Below, in pieces: positions 53,591 through 64,000 of a DNA stretch of 64,000 bases. The position numbers and the translations under genes were made by a program. The notes under the pieces were generated by a model. The model was not told where the DNA came from, made no database searches, and saw nothing but the letters and a program-made list of their open reading frames with translations. Origin of the DNA: Chionoecetes opilio (Eukaryota; Arthropoda; Malacostraca; Decapoda; Majidae); contig JACEEZ010001777.1 in assembly GCA_016584305.1 (NCBI GenBank), positions 547,354 through 611,353 on the forward strand, read 5' to 3'. Every line of letters begins with the position of its first letter. The stretch's first letter is position 1.

Positions 53591-54054
53591 CAGACCCGGA
53601 TTATCCTATAATCTAGTATAGGCTGCAGCCTAGGGCCCCTCAAGCTTGGGGGCCCCAAACCTGGGGTCCCTGCTAAAAGATTTCCATATATAACTTTTTT
53701 TGAAAAATGATATTTTGCATTGCTGAATAATTCATTTAACTTCAAATAAAATTACAAATAATTTGAGATAAAGGGCCCCTGTTTGAGGCCCTTTATTTGA
53801 GATAAAGGGCCTCTGTTTAAGGCCTTTATTTGAGATAAAGGGCCCCTGTTTGGGACCCTAGCTGTAAATCATGTGGCCCCAGTCCATGTTTGTTTATCAT
53901 CGTGCTAAACACAGTAAAACACTTATTTGTGAATGTAGCGTATATTTTGTTTTTCAGCTCACTTTTTTTGCTATACAATGTAAAAAAAATTCTACTTCAA
54001 CCTTTATTTTAACAAATCTCTTTTTTTTTGCAGATTTTTTATCTCAGTCCAATT

Positions 54055-55450
54055 ATGAAGCGGCATGAGAGTGGATTTCAAAAAAGGAAAAAGAAGCAGC
54101 AACTTCAACAGCAGCTTCATCAGATTTCCAAGTTAGATAAATTCATCAAACACCCTTACAAAGAAGAGACTGCTCCAGAACAAGATTCTAGTCCCCAAAT
54201 TGAATCAACTGAACTCAAAGAAGGTAAATGCAGTCGTGAGCAGAATTTAGTCTGAGTCAGTTTGCGAGCTAGAAGAAGAAATATCACAGTTATCTCCATC
54301 CATAAGTCCACATGTGGAACTGGAAGTCGAACAGAGGGACATTTCCAGTGATGACAATGAAAAGCAAAAAGAAACTGAAAATCAAAGAAGTAATGATCTT
54401 GCGAAATGGAACTCTCGGTCAGATGAAGACAGGACTTATTGGATTGACAAAGGTCCATCTGATTGTCAGCACTGGAATGACAATTTTGCAAAATCAAAGC
54501 GCATATTCAAAAAACAAAACAGATATTGCTCTAAAGGCATCTTCCAAGGAGAAAAAGCCAATGGAGAAAAATTCAATAGAGAATGGCTGGTATATTCTCC
54601 CTCAACAGGATGCGTCTTTTGTTTTGTCTGTAAGTTATTTTATTCTTCAAGTGGAGCTTTGGTAACACATGGTTTCTCTGATTGGAAAAACACAAACTTA
54701 ATCCAATCTCATGAAAACTCAATGGAGCACAGAAACTCACTACTCACTTATTTGACTAGAAAATTAAGCGCTCCACAAATTTAGATTCAAAACTTTCTGA
54801 ACAGATACAAGCTGAGAAAGAGTATTGGAAACAAGTACTTCACAGATGTGTAGAAGTGATCAAAACATTAAGTGAACGTGGATTGGCTTTTAGAGGAGAC
54901 AATGAAATCATAGGATCCCCCAACAATGGGAACTACTTTGGACTGTTAGAACTGATTGCCAAATTTGATCTGTTTTTATCCAATCACATAGAAAACTATG
55001 GTAACAAGGGCACTGGTTTGACTTCATATCTCTCAAAAACCATATGCGATGAGTTAATCTTGCTGATGGGAAAACGCGTGTTGCAATCTATTTTGGATCA
55101 AATAAAGCAGGCAGGCTATTTCAGCCTTAAGTGTAGATTCTACCCTGGATCTTTCTCATGTGGACCAATTGACCATAATTTTGAGATATGTGTCACCTCA
55201 AACAGGAGTTCCAGTTGAAAGATTTATAACATTCTTAAAATTGGAAGAACACACTGGTCTTTTTATGAGCTAATTTGGTTATTGATTATTTAGTGAATGA
55301 ATGTGGCATTGATTTCTCAAAATGTAGGGGACAATCATTCGACAACGCCGCTAACATGAGCGGGAAATACAAGGGCAAGCAAGCGCACATCTTAAAGCTA
55401 AATAAATATGCAATTTTTGTTCCATGTGCCGGTGTCGCGGGGGCAAGTGT
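54055..55450 (+). pseudogene. hAT transposase, N-terminal and central parts
   Basis: A likely 3' splice site TTTTTTTTTGCAG ends at 54033 and the ATG follows at 54055 (MKRHESGFQKRKKKQQ). A TTF-type zinc-binding region contains GCVFCFVCKLF and HENSMEHRNSLL (54600-54750). Then LAFRGDNEIIGSPNNGNYFG, a first-Asp region decayed around 55135-55160, and FDNAANMSGKYKG (second catalytic Asp, about 55340). The domain order is that of the zinc-finger-MYM-like hAT transposases. Stops and frameshifts split it into at least four segments; foldback L cuts the conserved C-x2-H motif right after VPCAG. Confidence 0.8.
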
Positions 55451-56042
55451 CTGTTTACGAAAAGCAGTCCGTTTACTAACAAAGGCAAAGAAAACAGGCG
55501 TTGAGGGGAATACTTACTAATATTGACTTGATCAACAAAGGCATGTCCAGGCGTCCTACGACAACAAACCCGTCTTTATGTATCAACAAAAGGGATGGAG
55601 GGGGGGGCACAAAGTGAAACACTCGCCGACGTCGTCGAGAATTCCTATCGGCCACAGTTATAGGTATGGTTTTGAGCATATATGATATATGAGGCATTCA
55701 ATTGGCCAAGTGAGGCATATATGAGGCATTCAAGTGGTTAAGGCCCCATCTCCTGCTCACAGGACATTTCTGTACGAAATTGAATGCCTCATTTATCATA
55801 TATGCTCAAAACCATACCTATAACTGTCGCCGATAGAAATTCTCGCCGATGTCGGCGAGTGTTCCACTTCGTGGCCCCCCCCCCTTTTGTTGATAAATAA
55901 AGATGGGTTTGTTGTCGTAGTTGCCTGGACATGCCTTTGTTGATCAAGTCAATATTAGTAATTATTCCCCTCAACGCCCGTTTTCTTTGCCTTTGTTAGT
56001 AAACGGACTGCTTTTCGTAAACAGACACTTGCCCATGCGACA
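55433..56042. mobile_element. Foldback element L (long inverted repeat)
   Basis: Two arms of ~255 bp (55433-55690 and 55775-56042) are inverted copies, starting TGTCGC(G/A)(G/T)GGGCAAGTG and holding GTTTACGAAAAGCAGTCCGT and GCTCAAAACCATACCTATAA. CCGG at 55429-55432 and 56043-56046 is the apparent short target duplication. The transposase reading resumes after it with HSLNLIGRAAVDCCL. Confidence 0.9.
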
Positions 56043-56046
56043 CCGG

Positions 56047-56575
56047 TCATTCGCTCAATCTGATAGGCCGAGCTGCAGTAGATTGCTGTCTTGAAGCGGT
56101 TAGTTTTTTTGGCATCATCCAAGACATTTATAATTTCTTTTCATCATCAACCAAGAGATAGGCAGTATTAACTTGTTGCTTAGAACCTGGAGCTTCAGTT
56201 CCTAAAACTTTGTCAGAAACTCGGTGGGAGGCCCATGCAACCGCGGTCTCTGCAGTTAAAGTAAACTTTGAGTCAATTGAAGAGGCCCTTTCTCAATTGG
56301 AGTCAAATGAACAAGAAAAAGGTGACACCCGTCTACAAGCTAAAAACATTTTAGACAAAATGTCTGAGGTAGAATTCCATATTATGCTCGAATTATGGAA
56401 CTGCATTTTATCACAATTTCACAGTGAGCAAATCTTTTCAGGATCCTGAGATTTCTTTGGCAACCTATGCCACTCTTTATTCTTCTCTGTCAGCATTTAT
56501 TGATAGTTTAAAAAAATATTTTGGAAATATTGAATATAAAGCAAAAAGTCATGTTCCCAATGTTGACTAGAAGTA
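56047..56575 (+). pseudogene. hAT transposase, post-foldback segment
   Basis: HSLNLIGRAAVDCCLEA, LVSETRWEAHATAVSAVK (the conserved RW motif), EEALSQLESNEQEKGDTRLQA, NILDKMSEVEFHIMLELWN. Frameshift at about 56445; interrupted by F2 at 56576. Confidence 0.8.
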
Positions 56576-57599
56576 CAGGGAGGTCCCGAAGATACGAGCA
56601 GTTAGGTTCCACCTGGCATACTCGTAAAGCGAAATCTCGTATAGCGAAATACATAACTAATGGTAAAATATAGGTTTGGTTCCAGGACCCCATCAAAGAC
56701 ATGTTTTTCAAGCTAAAAATAAACTTTACCAAACACAACACACACACAGCATCTATATTACCCACACTGTATAACCACAAATAAGTCACAATAAGCACAT
56801 TTAGTAAACTAGCAAATCCCTAAAATTGACTCGCAAGGCACAATACAAGCAAAAAGACGTTGTCTGTATGGTCGCTCGTGATCATAAGAAGTACGGTAGT
56901 AAGGATATAGGAGGTTTGCAACCTCCACTGCCCAAACTCTCTCTCGCATATTGAATCATTAGAAATGGAGAACTTTAATATAAAGCCAAAACGTCTGTTC
57001 CAGAGCGCATGCGATAACTCACATGGAGCCGAATTGAGGTCACTTTAGTGCATCCTGCATAATCACGAATTTTTTTTTTTTTTTTTTTTTTATTACATCA
57101 TCACAAGGAAACGATATGGGTCAAAAATGGACCAAAGACCGTTGTTCCACACTAAAAAAATACAAACAAACTAAACATAAATAAGAGTGAGCCCAATTTA
57201 GTTCGGAAGGTGTCATGCTTAATCTTCTTTGAAAATGTAATCTGCAAATCTGAAATAATACGAAAGGGCAAGTTACAGCAATAAGTGTGAAAGATAGGAA
57301 ACAAAAAAAAAAAACAAAAAAAGAAAAAAAAAGAAAAAAAAGGTAAGGCTGGGAAGAAGTGCGTGGTTGAGGCGCCGTTCTTCAAATGCCGTTACGAGTT
57401 ATCCATTGTACTTCATCATGCAGCCCAGATGCATACGTGGTAGGGTGCGCATTTTGAACTTGGTAATTTTACTGACCCCAGTTTGAATGTCGTAGCATTG
57501 GATTTTCGATCTTGTATATTGAAAATAGACCCTAATTTACTCAGCTCGTATCATTGATTTCTCGTATACCGAATGCTCGTATAACGGGACTTCCCTTAG
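56576..57599. mobile_element. Element F2 in the hAT transposase
   Basis: CAGGGAGGTCCCGAAGATAC at the left and the inverted family F end (CTCGTATAACGGGACTTCCC) at the right, TA outside. Opposite orientation to F1. Its interior contains a diverged LINE-J 3' end. Confidence 0.8.
57069..57390 (-). pseudogene. LINE-J 3' end inside F2 (old copy)
   Basis: Poly-T at 57069-57090, then ACATCATCACAAGGAA and TTTAGTTCGGAAGGTGTC, the reversed LINE-J 3' UTR, with substantial divergence from the other copies. Confidence 0.65.
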
Positions 57600-58231
57600 T
57601 ACATCTTAAAGGGCAAGAAAAAGAAAAAGACATTTTGATGAACTTTCTGATCCTGCAGAGCCAGAAGAGCAACTTTCTCCACAAGACACATTTCAACTAA
57701 AGTCTTTCAATCTCATCTTGGAAGCATTGGAATCAAATCTTTCAAAAAGAGCAGAGGTGTACACACTTATTGCCCAAACTTTTTCCTTCCTTACTGATCT
57801 AGAAAGTTCAGAGGTAACAATGTCAACGGGAGTCAAAAACTTGATTGAAGCATACCCTGAAGATGTGGATGAGACATTCTTTGCCTAATTAAGGCATTTC
57901 CACCTTTATGTGAAAAAGAAATGTTCTGAACTAAAGAAATTCAGTCTTCAAGATCTCTATACTGTTATCTTTGAAGACAAAGTTCAGTCTGCTTTCCCGA
58001 ATGTTGAATCAGTTTTGAGACTTTTCCTCAGTTTGATGGTAACAAACTGTTCTGGTGAGCGAAGTTTTTCTCAGTTAAAGCGGATAAAAAATCAGCTTCG
58101 CTCTTCACTCTCTCAAAAAAACTAACTTCACTCAGTGTAATGTGTATCGAAAGTGACAAATTGCGAGAGCTGTCATTTGATAAAATTATTGAAGACTTTG
58201 CAGGAAGCAAAGCAAGGAAAAGAATGTTTTA
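57600..58231 (+). pseudogene. hAT transposase, C-terminal dimerisation region
   Basis: KRHFDELSDPAEPEEQ, then FQLKSFNLILEALESNLSKRAE, then KKFSLQDLYTVIFEDKV, and the hAT dimerisation block VLRLFLSLMVTNCSGERSFSQLKRIKN. A stop near 57886 and a frameshift near 58120 break the frame. Confidence 0.85.
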
Positions 58232-58635
58232 ATTTGTGTAATTGCGTTTCAAGATGACAACATGTTTGATTTTAGTTCAGAATCTTTAAATCTTAGAAAT
58301 TTTTATAAAGCAATGATTTAAATTTTCTAGATGGTTATAAAAAAATAAAAAAATCACTACGGTTGTGTTGAAATATGTGCTAATTTGGTTTGCAATATAT
58401 AGTAAAATAGTGGTATTTCTTAAAGAATATTTTTATTGACAATCAAAAGATAGCCTATTCTAGTTTATTTAAAGAATTTGCAATAAGTTTACTTCTAGCT
58501 ATGTAAATGTCGCTAAAATATATCACGAGTAAAAAATATTCAAGACGGGTGCGGGCGAGTTAGAGGGTGGCTCCGTCTGAGGGGGCCCACAATTTAATTA
58601 GCCTAGGGGCCCCAAAAGGTCATAATCCGGCCCTG

Positions 58636-59602
58636 TGTATTATGGAAAAGATACATTCTCTCTTGACGACCCGAATGCTTCACGGCTTTCCGTGTCAGGA
58701 GAGGATTGTTGTGAAGATTCTTGGTAACCTACTTGATGAAGGCAGATCAATAATAACTGACAACTGGTATACAAGCCTGAGATTGTCTGACTACTTGCAA
58801 ACTCGAGCAACAATGCTGACAGGTGTTGCTAGGCAAGGGAGAGGGCCATCCAAAGCAGTGCAAAATGAAAAACTAGAAAAGAATCAGGCTATGTTTGCTA
58901 GAAAAGGAAAGAGCTTGTTGGTGAAATGGCAAGACAAGAAGGAAATATGTCTCCTGTCCACCAAGTATGATGCAGATGTGGTGGTAAAAACCAAAACATA
59001 CTTTGGTGGGAAAAGTTTTTTTTCAATAAGCCACTGCAAGTAGAAAAATATAATAAGAAAATGGGGAGTGTGGATTATGTATATCAAATGCTTGAGCCTT
59101 TTGAGAGCCATAGAAAAAGTCTGGCATGGTTCAAGATATTAGGCATACATTTTATGTTCAGGACATTGCTCAATTCATACATTGCCTATAAAGCTGCAAA
59201 CAGTAGTAGTGGTGTGGATTTCTTCATGTACATTAGAGAGGTAACAAGAGAGCTCTTGCTTGAGCACAACTTTGGTGCTGTAGTGCTTGAGAATGTAAAC
59301 ACACCAAATGTATCTACTGAAAGAGTTGTAAGCAGCACTCATCAGTTTATAGTTTTTGAAGGAAGAAAAAGAAAGCGGTGTAAGATGTGTTACCCGACAA
59401 GCAAAGACACCAGGTATCATTGCCCAGGATGCGATGGTCATCCTGGCTTGTGTTCAATGGAGCACTACAGGGCTTGGCATGAACAATATGCTGGACCTTT
59501 ATAATAATCCACCCCATGTCACAAAACGTATTGCTAGTGAGGCATTGAAGATAAAGGAAGAAGTCCATCCCTGGGCAACAAAAAAAACTTTGACTCGATG
59601 AT
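58636..59602 (+). pseudogene. piggyBac transposase, C-terminal part
   Basis: After the hAT duplication the gene resumes. ERIVVKILGNLLDEGRSIITDNWYTSLRLSDYL holds the second catalytic Asp (codon 58759-58761). KWQDKKEICLLSTKYDADVV follows, then, after a stop at 59041, GSVDYVYQMLEPF with the third Asp (codon 59073-59075) and LAWFKILGIHFMFRTLLNSYIAYK. The C-terminal Cys-rich domain reads RCKMCYPTSKDTRYHCPGCD and GLCSMEHYRAWH. All three catalytic Asp codons remain, but frameshifts and the hAT insertion inactivate the gene. Confidence 0.85.
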
Positions 59603-59922
59603 GATACCTCACACTAACCCCCAGGGGTGATGGATTTCACGTCCAGAGAAAGACTTTTTTCAGTTTGAGTTAGTTCATTATATATAAATATTCTTTCTGT
59701 TCTATAACAAGCGCATTGTCATCATGAAACGCAGTCATAAAACGAAATAAAAAAGGATACTAACAAAAACAGACAAACTATTGCAAAAAAAAAAAAAAAG
59801 GCAAAATGTGTTGATGGCAACCACGAGACGAAGGGGGAGCGGAGCGGAGCTTCCCTCGCATTACACCACTGAACTCATTCCCCACATCTCGTAGTGAAGA
59901 GGTTAAAGACTCATTTCTACTA

Positions 59923-60532
59923 CCGTATTTTACGGCTTATAAGACGCACTTTTTCCCCTAAAAAATACCCTGAAAAATACGCATGCGTCTTCCAAGATGA
60001 ATGTTGTAGGATGTTAGCTAGGTAGCTATTCAATTCAGCCTCTTATATGAGGTAACCTGAGTACTTACCTGTTACAAGTATTTCAAATACCATAAGACAT
60101 TCAAATCAACTAATCTGTCCTCACACTGTGATGTTTACTATATTACTAAGCGGGAGCCATTCCGCCTCGGCAGATTGACGCCAACATTGACGCCAACAGC
60201 ACCAACTATCGTTTGCTAGTGTTGATGTATCATTTATCACCAGGCTGTCACAAGTATCACAAGCTCATTTCAGTCCTGGAAATTATTACCCATGGCGAAT
60301 TCATCAAAACGATTTACTTATACTGCCGCATACAAGCTAGAAGTTGAACGATACGCCAAAGAACATGGGAACAGAGCAGCAGAAAGACACTTCGGACCAC
60401 TGCCTACCGAGAAAATTGGTAGATTTTACTACCACCTACCAATAGAAAATCTGTTGTTGTTTTTTTAAGATTTTTTTTCAAAAATCAGGGTGCGTCTCCA
60501 AGATGCAGCGTCTTATAAGCCATAAAATACGG
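59923..60532 (+). mobile_element. Element G3: pogo-like element with a DNA-binding domain relic
   Basis: CCGTATTTTACGGCTTATAA after TA at 59921-59922; the right end is AAGCCATAAAATACGG. 610 bp. It contains the short gene piece at 60292-60468. It starts 16 bp after the piggyBac right TTAA. Confidence 0.8.
60292..60468 (+). pseudogene. Brinker/psq-like HTH N-terminus of a pogo transposase
   Basis: A 58-codon frame from ATG 60292 (CCCATGG) contains RFTYTAAYKLEVERYAKEHG, then NRAAERHFGPL. This is the (S/T)YTAA(F/Y)KL-x-V-x2-YA-x2-HGNRAA-x2-FG pattern of the Brinker-type DNA-binding domain at the start of many pogo-group transposases. It loses register after LPTEKIG and stops at 60466. The catalytic domain is missing. 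Confidence 0.75.
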
Positions 60533-60607
60533 TTCTTTAATCTAAGTAATTGTCCAGACCCATTTTTTCTTTGCATAAATATGTTGAATGTTCATTCAAA
60601 ACACATA

Positions 60608-60715
60608 GCGTATTTTACGGCTTATAAGACGCTGCAGCTTGGAAGACGCACCGTGATTTTAGAACGAAATTTCTAAGAATTTTTTTTTAAACACCACCAA
60701 AACTGTGTCCGATAT
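60608..60715 (+). mobile_element. Element G4: left end only
   Basis: GCGTATTTTACGGCTTATAA, then GGAAGACGCACCGTGATTTT and the G2-like ACACCACCAAAACTGTGTCC, interrupted at 60716 by a family B end. Confidence 0.65.
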
Positions 60716-60716
60716 A

Positions 60717-60970
60717 CAGTCGACCCTCGATTTAACTGACCTCGATTTAACGGACTTCGGAATTAACGGACACCATTCGCGAGACAAATTTGCAGGCAAA
60801 GAATGGCATATCAGACCGCTTATCGCCTTTCGAATAGTCCACTCAACATTTAAAAAAAAAAAAATTAATTATGTTTTAATGTATCAGATATTAAGATATG
60901 TAAGGTAGGAGCCTGTGTTACTAGTGATTTAGTTGTAGAAGGTGTGTATGTGGGTTAAAATAGTGAATAT
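60717..60970 (+). mobile_element. Element B4: left part only
   Basis: CAGTCGACCCTCGATTTAAC, then TTAACGGAC cores and the family B interior (GGAGCCTGTGTTACTAGTGA). No right end is found; the element breaks off before the TCC tract. Confidence 0.6.
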
Positions 60971-61035
60971 TAGTATGTATTACAATTTCTTGACTTCTTG
61001 TGACCTCTTTCTCTTAAGTTTCGCTTCGTAGGTCC

Positions 61036-61136
61036 TCTCCTCCTCCTCCTCCTCCTCCTCCTCCTCTTCCTCTTCCTCTTCCTCTCTCTCCTCCTCCTCC
61101 TCCTCCTCCTCCTCCTCCTCCTCCTCCTCTCCTCTA
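61036..61136. repeat. (TCC)n microsatellite
   Basis: Trinucleotide tract with TTCC interruptions; the poly-Glu frame on the minus strand is an artefact. Confidence 0.95.
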
Positions 61137-61385
61137 GTGTTAGCTGAAGCTTCTACCCCGGGAGACTGCACAGCGCCACACACACACAGCTGTCAGCTGT
61201 GTGTAACAGATGCGCTCAAGAAGGCTCCTAACACAACTGGCTATTGTGACTGGCTGATGTGGCCAAACAAGGATGCAGAGGACCCAAAAAGACCTTGAGT
61301 ACTTACAGGTGAGAGCTATGCAGTTATATAGTCTCGTCTCCATATGATTAGCATAAAAAGGAAAAAAAATTGGAAATAAACAAAG
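61137..61385 (+). other. Probable 5' UTR of LINE-C copy 2 and unassigned flank
   Basis: No gene. Contains an inverted CACACACAGCTG / CAGCTGTGTGT repeat at 61179-61204. The element boundary cannot be fixed; I place it near 61300. Confidence 0.35.
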
Positions 61386-62270
61386 ATGGAAGATCCCGCC
61401 AAGACACCTTTCGACAGTTTTGATACCAAAGAAAAAGACATATTAGAGCTGAAAATGAACCAGAGAAGTCTTAATGCTAGAAAATGTGGTTCACGAATTG
61501 ATGGATAAATTAGATAAGATGGAAAAGAAAGTGTTCGTACTGGAAAAAGATAATACTATTTAAAAAAAATTGAGTGGACGAATTAAATGGTAAACAAGAC
61601 GACGAAAAGGTAGTGAAAATGCATGCAGAAATTAATGCAATACATAAGAAATGGAAAATGACACAAGAGGAAATGAAAGATGAAAGAAAGACATGGAAGA
61701 TAGAAAAAGAAAAAGACCAAGAAAGTTTATGTCAGATAATAGAAGATCAAGTAAATGAAAAGAAAAATCTGACCAATGAAGTGGTCAGTGATAAAACAAA
61801 AGGAAAATTTAGTTAGAGATACGGTGGACATAAATAAATGTGTCATCATTTTTGGTCTCAAAGAAAAGGTGCTGCCCAAGAAAAACATAAGAGAAGAGGA
61901 AGAAAAGAAAGTGTCAAAAGAAATATTTAAAGTAGTAGAACAAAATACGGAGATAGAAGAAGAAATAGAAGAGATACATAGGTTAGGCAAATATGAGGAG
62001 GGAGGGGCCTGCCCCTTAAAAGTTAAGTTTAGGTCACAAAATACAGCACTAGATATATTGTCTAGGACATGGAAACTGGCAAAGACAGAAGAATATAAGA
62101 AAATATGGATAAGAAAAGATATGAATGAGGAAGAAAGAGCCAGATTGAATGTACTGTTTCAAGAAGCCAAAGAAAAAAACGAATTGAGAACGGAAGAGGT
62201 AAAACAGAAATTCTTTTGGACAGTTATAGACCTAAAACTGAAGAAGTGGTATCTAAAAGAGAAAGATTAA
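61386..62270 (+). pseudogene. LINE-C ORF1 (coiled coil plus RRM-like domain)
   Basis: ATG 61386 starts MEDPAKTPFDSFD, which soon breaks. The segment from 61574 is Lys/Glu-rich with heptad-like spacing (IHKKWKMTQEEMKDERKTWK), a likely trimerising coiled coil. From 61776 the frame reads NKCVIIFGLKEKVLPKKNIR, IEEIHRLGKYEEGGACPLKV, IWIRKDMNEEERARLN, as in LINE ORF1 RNA-binding proteins. The stop is at 62268-62270. Frameshifts near 61460, 61560 and 61800. Confidence 0.65.
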
Positions 62271-64000
62271 GAGAAGACAGTTCAAAGGAAAATGAAAAAG
62301 GTTGGCAGGTATCGTATACAAATATAAATGGGCTAGTGTCAACATTAACAGAAGTAAACGATTACCTGAGAGCCAAGAAACCAGACATATTGGGTTTAGT
62401 AGAAACGAAGCTGAGTGATTCTGAGGATGTGCCAGTTGGGGAGGGTCAATATAATGTATGGAGGAGAAACAGAAATCAGAAAAGAGGAGGTGGTGTAATG
62501 GTGTTAACAAGGAAGGATGTGGTAGTAAGGAATGTGGAGAAAGGAGAAGGTATGGCAGAGGTGTTGAAGGTAGAGTTGGTGATGAAAAAAGGAAGAATAA
62601 GAGACTTAGTATTCGTATATGTTCCACCTAAGACAAATTCCTGGGGGAGAGAAGAGTATGGAGACATGATAAGAGACACAAGCAAATGTTTAAAGAATAC
62701 GATGGAAAATTGTGAGAACATAATTATGATGGCAGATTTTAACTGCAAAGAAGTGTGCTGGGAAGAATGGTATACTGAAGGAGGAGACGACTCATGGGGT
62801 GGTACATTGTTGGATTTGGTAATGAATAACATCATGACTCAGTGGATTAAAGAGAACACAAGATACAGAGGTAGCGAAGAACCATCAAGACTAGACCTAC
62901 TATTGACGAAAGAACTGGAAGTAATTAGTAAAGTAAATTATCAGTGCCCACTTGGAAAGAGTGACCATGTACTTATTGAATTTGAAATAAATGATAGCAA
63001 AAAAGAGGGGAGAAGAGAAGAACACAAGAAAGGAAGATACAATTATGGAAAAGCAGACTTTGACGGATTAAGAACATTTTTCGGAGAGACAGACTGGAGT
63101 AATTTCCATGCAACAAGGAGTACCCAGAAAAAATGGGATGAGTTCATCCGAATTTACACAGAAGGAATAAATAGTTATGTTCCAAGGATAGTTATCTGAG
63201 AAAAGAAAAAGAATGAATGGTTTAACAGAAAATGTGAATTAACAAGACTAAAAAGAGAAAAAACATGGAATAGTTGGAGGAAAAAAGGAGGTATCAACCT
63301 TTGGGAGAAGTACAAAACAACTAGAAATGAATATGTAAGAATCCGAAGAGAAGAAGAAAGTAACTATGAGAGGAATATAATAGAAAAATGTAAGAATGAA
63401 CCAAAACTTTTCTATAGATATATAAATGGAAAAATGAAAAACAAGGAAGGAATAGATAAGCTGAAGGTAGAAGGCATAGTGTACGAAGATGCATTACAAC
63501 AGGCTGAGGTAATGAATAAGTGCTTACAGACTGTATTTACAAGAGAAAGTGAATTTAAAACGAAAAATATAATAGCAAAAGAAAATATAATGGAAGACAT
63601 AAAAGTAGACGAAATAGAAGTAAAAAGGCTAATGGAAAGTCAAGATGTGAGAAAAGCCCCAGGTCCAGATGGAGTGTCGAATTGGATAATGAAAGAGTGC
63701 AGTAACCAACTAGCAGGAAAGTTACATAGTGTAATTGAGACTTCACTCAAGGAGAGCAGAGTCCCGCTTGATTGGAAAAGAGCAAATATTGTGCCAATTC
63801 ACAAAGGAGGAGACAGAGAAGAACCACTAAATTACAGGCCAGTATCATTAACAAGTGTAGTGGCATAAATGTGTGAAAAAATTGTGAAGGACAGATGGTT
63901 GAAATATTTGGAAGAGACAAACACACTCGCAGGTGGCCAGTTTGGATTTAGAGGAGGAATGTCATGTACAACGAATTTATTAAGCTTTTACTCGAGAGTG
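62216..64000 (+). pseudogene. LINE-C ORF2: endonuclease and RT, two in-frame stops
   Basis: One frame runs from ATG 62216 to the window end, broken only by TGA 63197-63199 and TAA 63866-63868. Endonuclease: VSYTNINGLVSTL, DILGLVETKLSD (catalytic Glu), VFVYVPPKTNSWG, IIMMADFNCKEVCWEE (DFN), SRLDLLLTKE, GKSDHVLIEF (SDH). RT: RKAPGPDGVSNWIMKEC, DWKRANIVPIHKGG, NYRPVSLTSVV, GQFGFRGGMSCTTNLLSFYS. The catalytic RT boxes lie beyond 64000. It overlaps ORF1 by 55 bp. Confidence 0.85.

Larger units (their letters stand above)
53591..58635 (+). mobile_element. hAT element in the piggyBac transposase gene
   Basis: The tips CAGACCCGGATTATCC and, inverted, CAGGGCCGGATTATGACC; perfect 8-bp duplication TGTATTAT at 53583-53590 and 58636-58643. 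It carries a zinc-finger hAT transposase gene in pieces, itself interrupted by foldback L and element F2. Between the tips and gene lie GGGCCCC-rich subterminal repeats (53630-53680, 53768-53850, 58580-58615). Confidence 0.95.
51632..59902 (+). mobile_element. piggyBac element (8.3 kb with nested insertions)
   Basis: The tips CCTCTTCACTGCAATGACG and, inverted, CCTCTTCACTACGAGATG are flanked by TTAA at 51628-51631 and 59903-59906. A transposase gene lies on the plus strand in two parts either side of a hAT insertion. G2 (51891-52660) is also inside. Without the insertions the element would be about 2.4-2.5 kb, normal for piggyBac. Confidence 0.9.
61300..64000 (+). mobile_element. LINE-C copy 2, CR1-like, continuing past the window
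   Basis: Plus-strand order: ORF1 with coiled coil and RRM-like domain, overlapping start of ORF2, endonuclease, linker, RT start. It supplies the 5' half that is missing from the copy at 39134-47325. The CR1/L2 group is suggested by the domain plan and RT motifs. Confidence 0.75.

Noticed and set aside
60980..61183. Minus-strand poly-Glu protein
   Set aside because: It is the translation of the (TCC)n microsatellite.

Overview
This is eukaryotic nuclear DNA, almost certainly from an arthropod and most likely a malacostracan/decapod crustacean. The evidence is long AT, TG, TC, GATA and GGT microsatellites, LINE, pogo/Tigger, piggyBac, hAT, Harbinger and BEL/Pao relics, a tRNA-derived SINE, CCTAA-type motifs, and split coding sequence with GT-AG introns. 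The taxon is inferred; no rRNA or mitochondrial marker is present. There are no bacterial-type genes, operons or CRISPR arrays.

Only one host gene can be recognised: a 42-codon internal exon of the peroxisomal import receptor PEX5 at 47742-47867 on the minus strand, with good splice sites at both ends. Around it the window is a graveyard of mobile elements nested inside one another. A speculative TATA promoter plus five-codon first exon lies at 7401-7474.

Layout (letters are labels local to this window). 301-6627: possible Tigger-like element K around SINEs and a LINE-R copy split by an almost full-length LINE-J. 7788-9273: compact Tigger/jerky element A1 with a recognisable transposase. 9284-10901: E1. 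10916-11820: B1. 11915-20775: E2, which contains D1 (itself containing E3, a SINE and a hAT MITE) and F1. 20824-21837: A2 filled with the 3' end of LINE-R. 21903-24769: B2 (with C inside), D3 and B3. 24888-28048: I2, a transposon of an unassigned family, split by an RTE-like LINE with a clean target duplication. 28049-29058: microsatellites. 29059-31831: I1, a nearly complete second copy of the same family with a ~735-codon transposase frame. 31835-39133: a BEL/Pao LTR retrotransposon carrying the same TTAA-flanked MITE in both LTRs. 39134-47325: one CR1-like LINE on the minus strand cut by four DNA elements (A3, N, D5, J). 47326-48725: PEX5 exon and flanking intron. 48727-50740: zinc-finger LINE relic. 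51632-59902: an 8.3-kb piggyBac element containing G2 and a hAT element, which in turn contains a foldback element and F2, which contains a LINE tail. 59923-61136: G3, G4/B4 and a TCC microsatellite. 61300-64000: the 5' two-thirds of a second CR1-like LINE.

Three observations stand out. (1) Elements I1 and I2 share TIRs beginning GGTGT/GGGTG and a transposase with HWDGK, FDTTASN and a Cys/His motif that I cannot place in a named superfamily. (2) Seven to nine pogo/Tigger-like TIR families follow one rule: a ~14-bp tip, then a family-specific ~10-bp core repeated with a ~16-bp period. (3) TIR elements repeatedly carry retroelement 3' ends (LINE-R in A2, J and E; LINE-J in A3 and F2; the SINE tail in D3/D4), and a MITE was duplicated by hitchhiking in LTRs.
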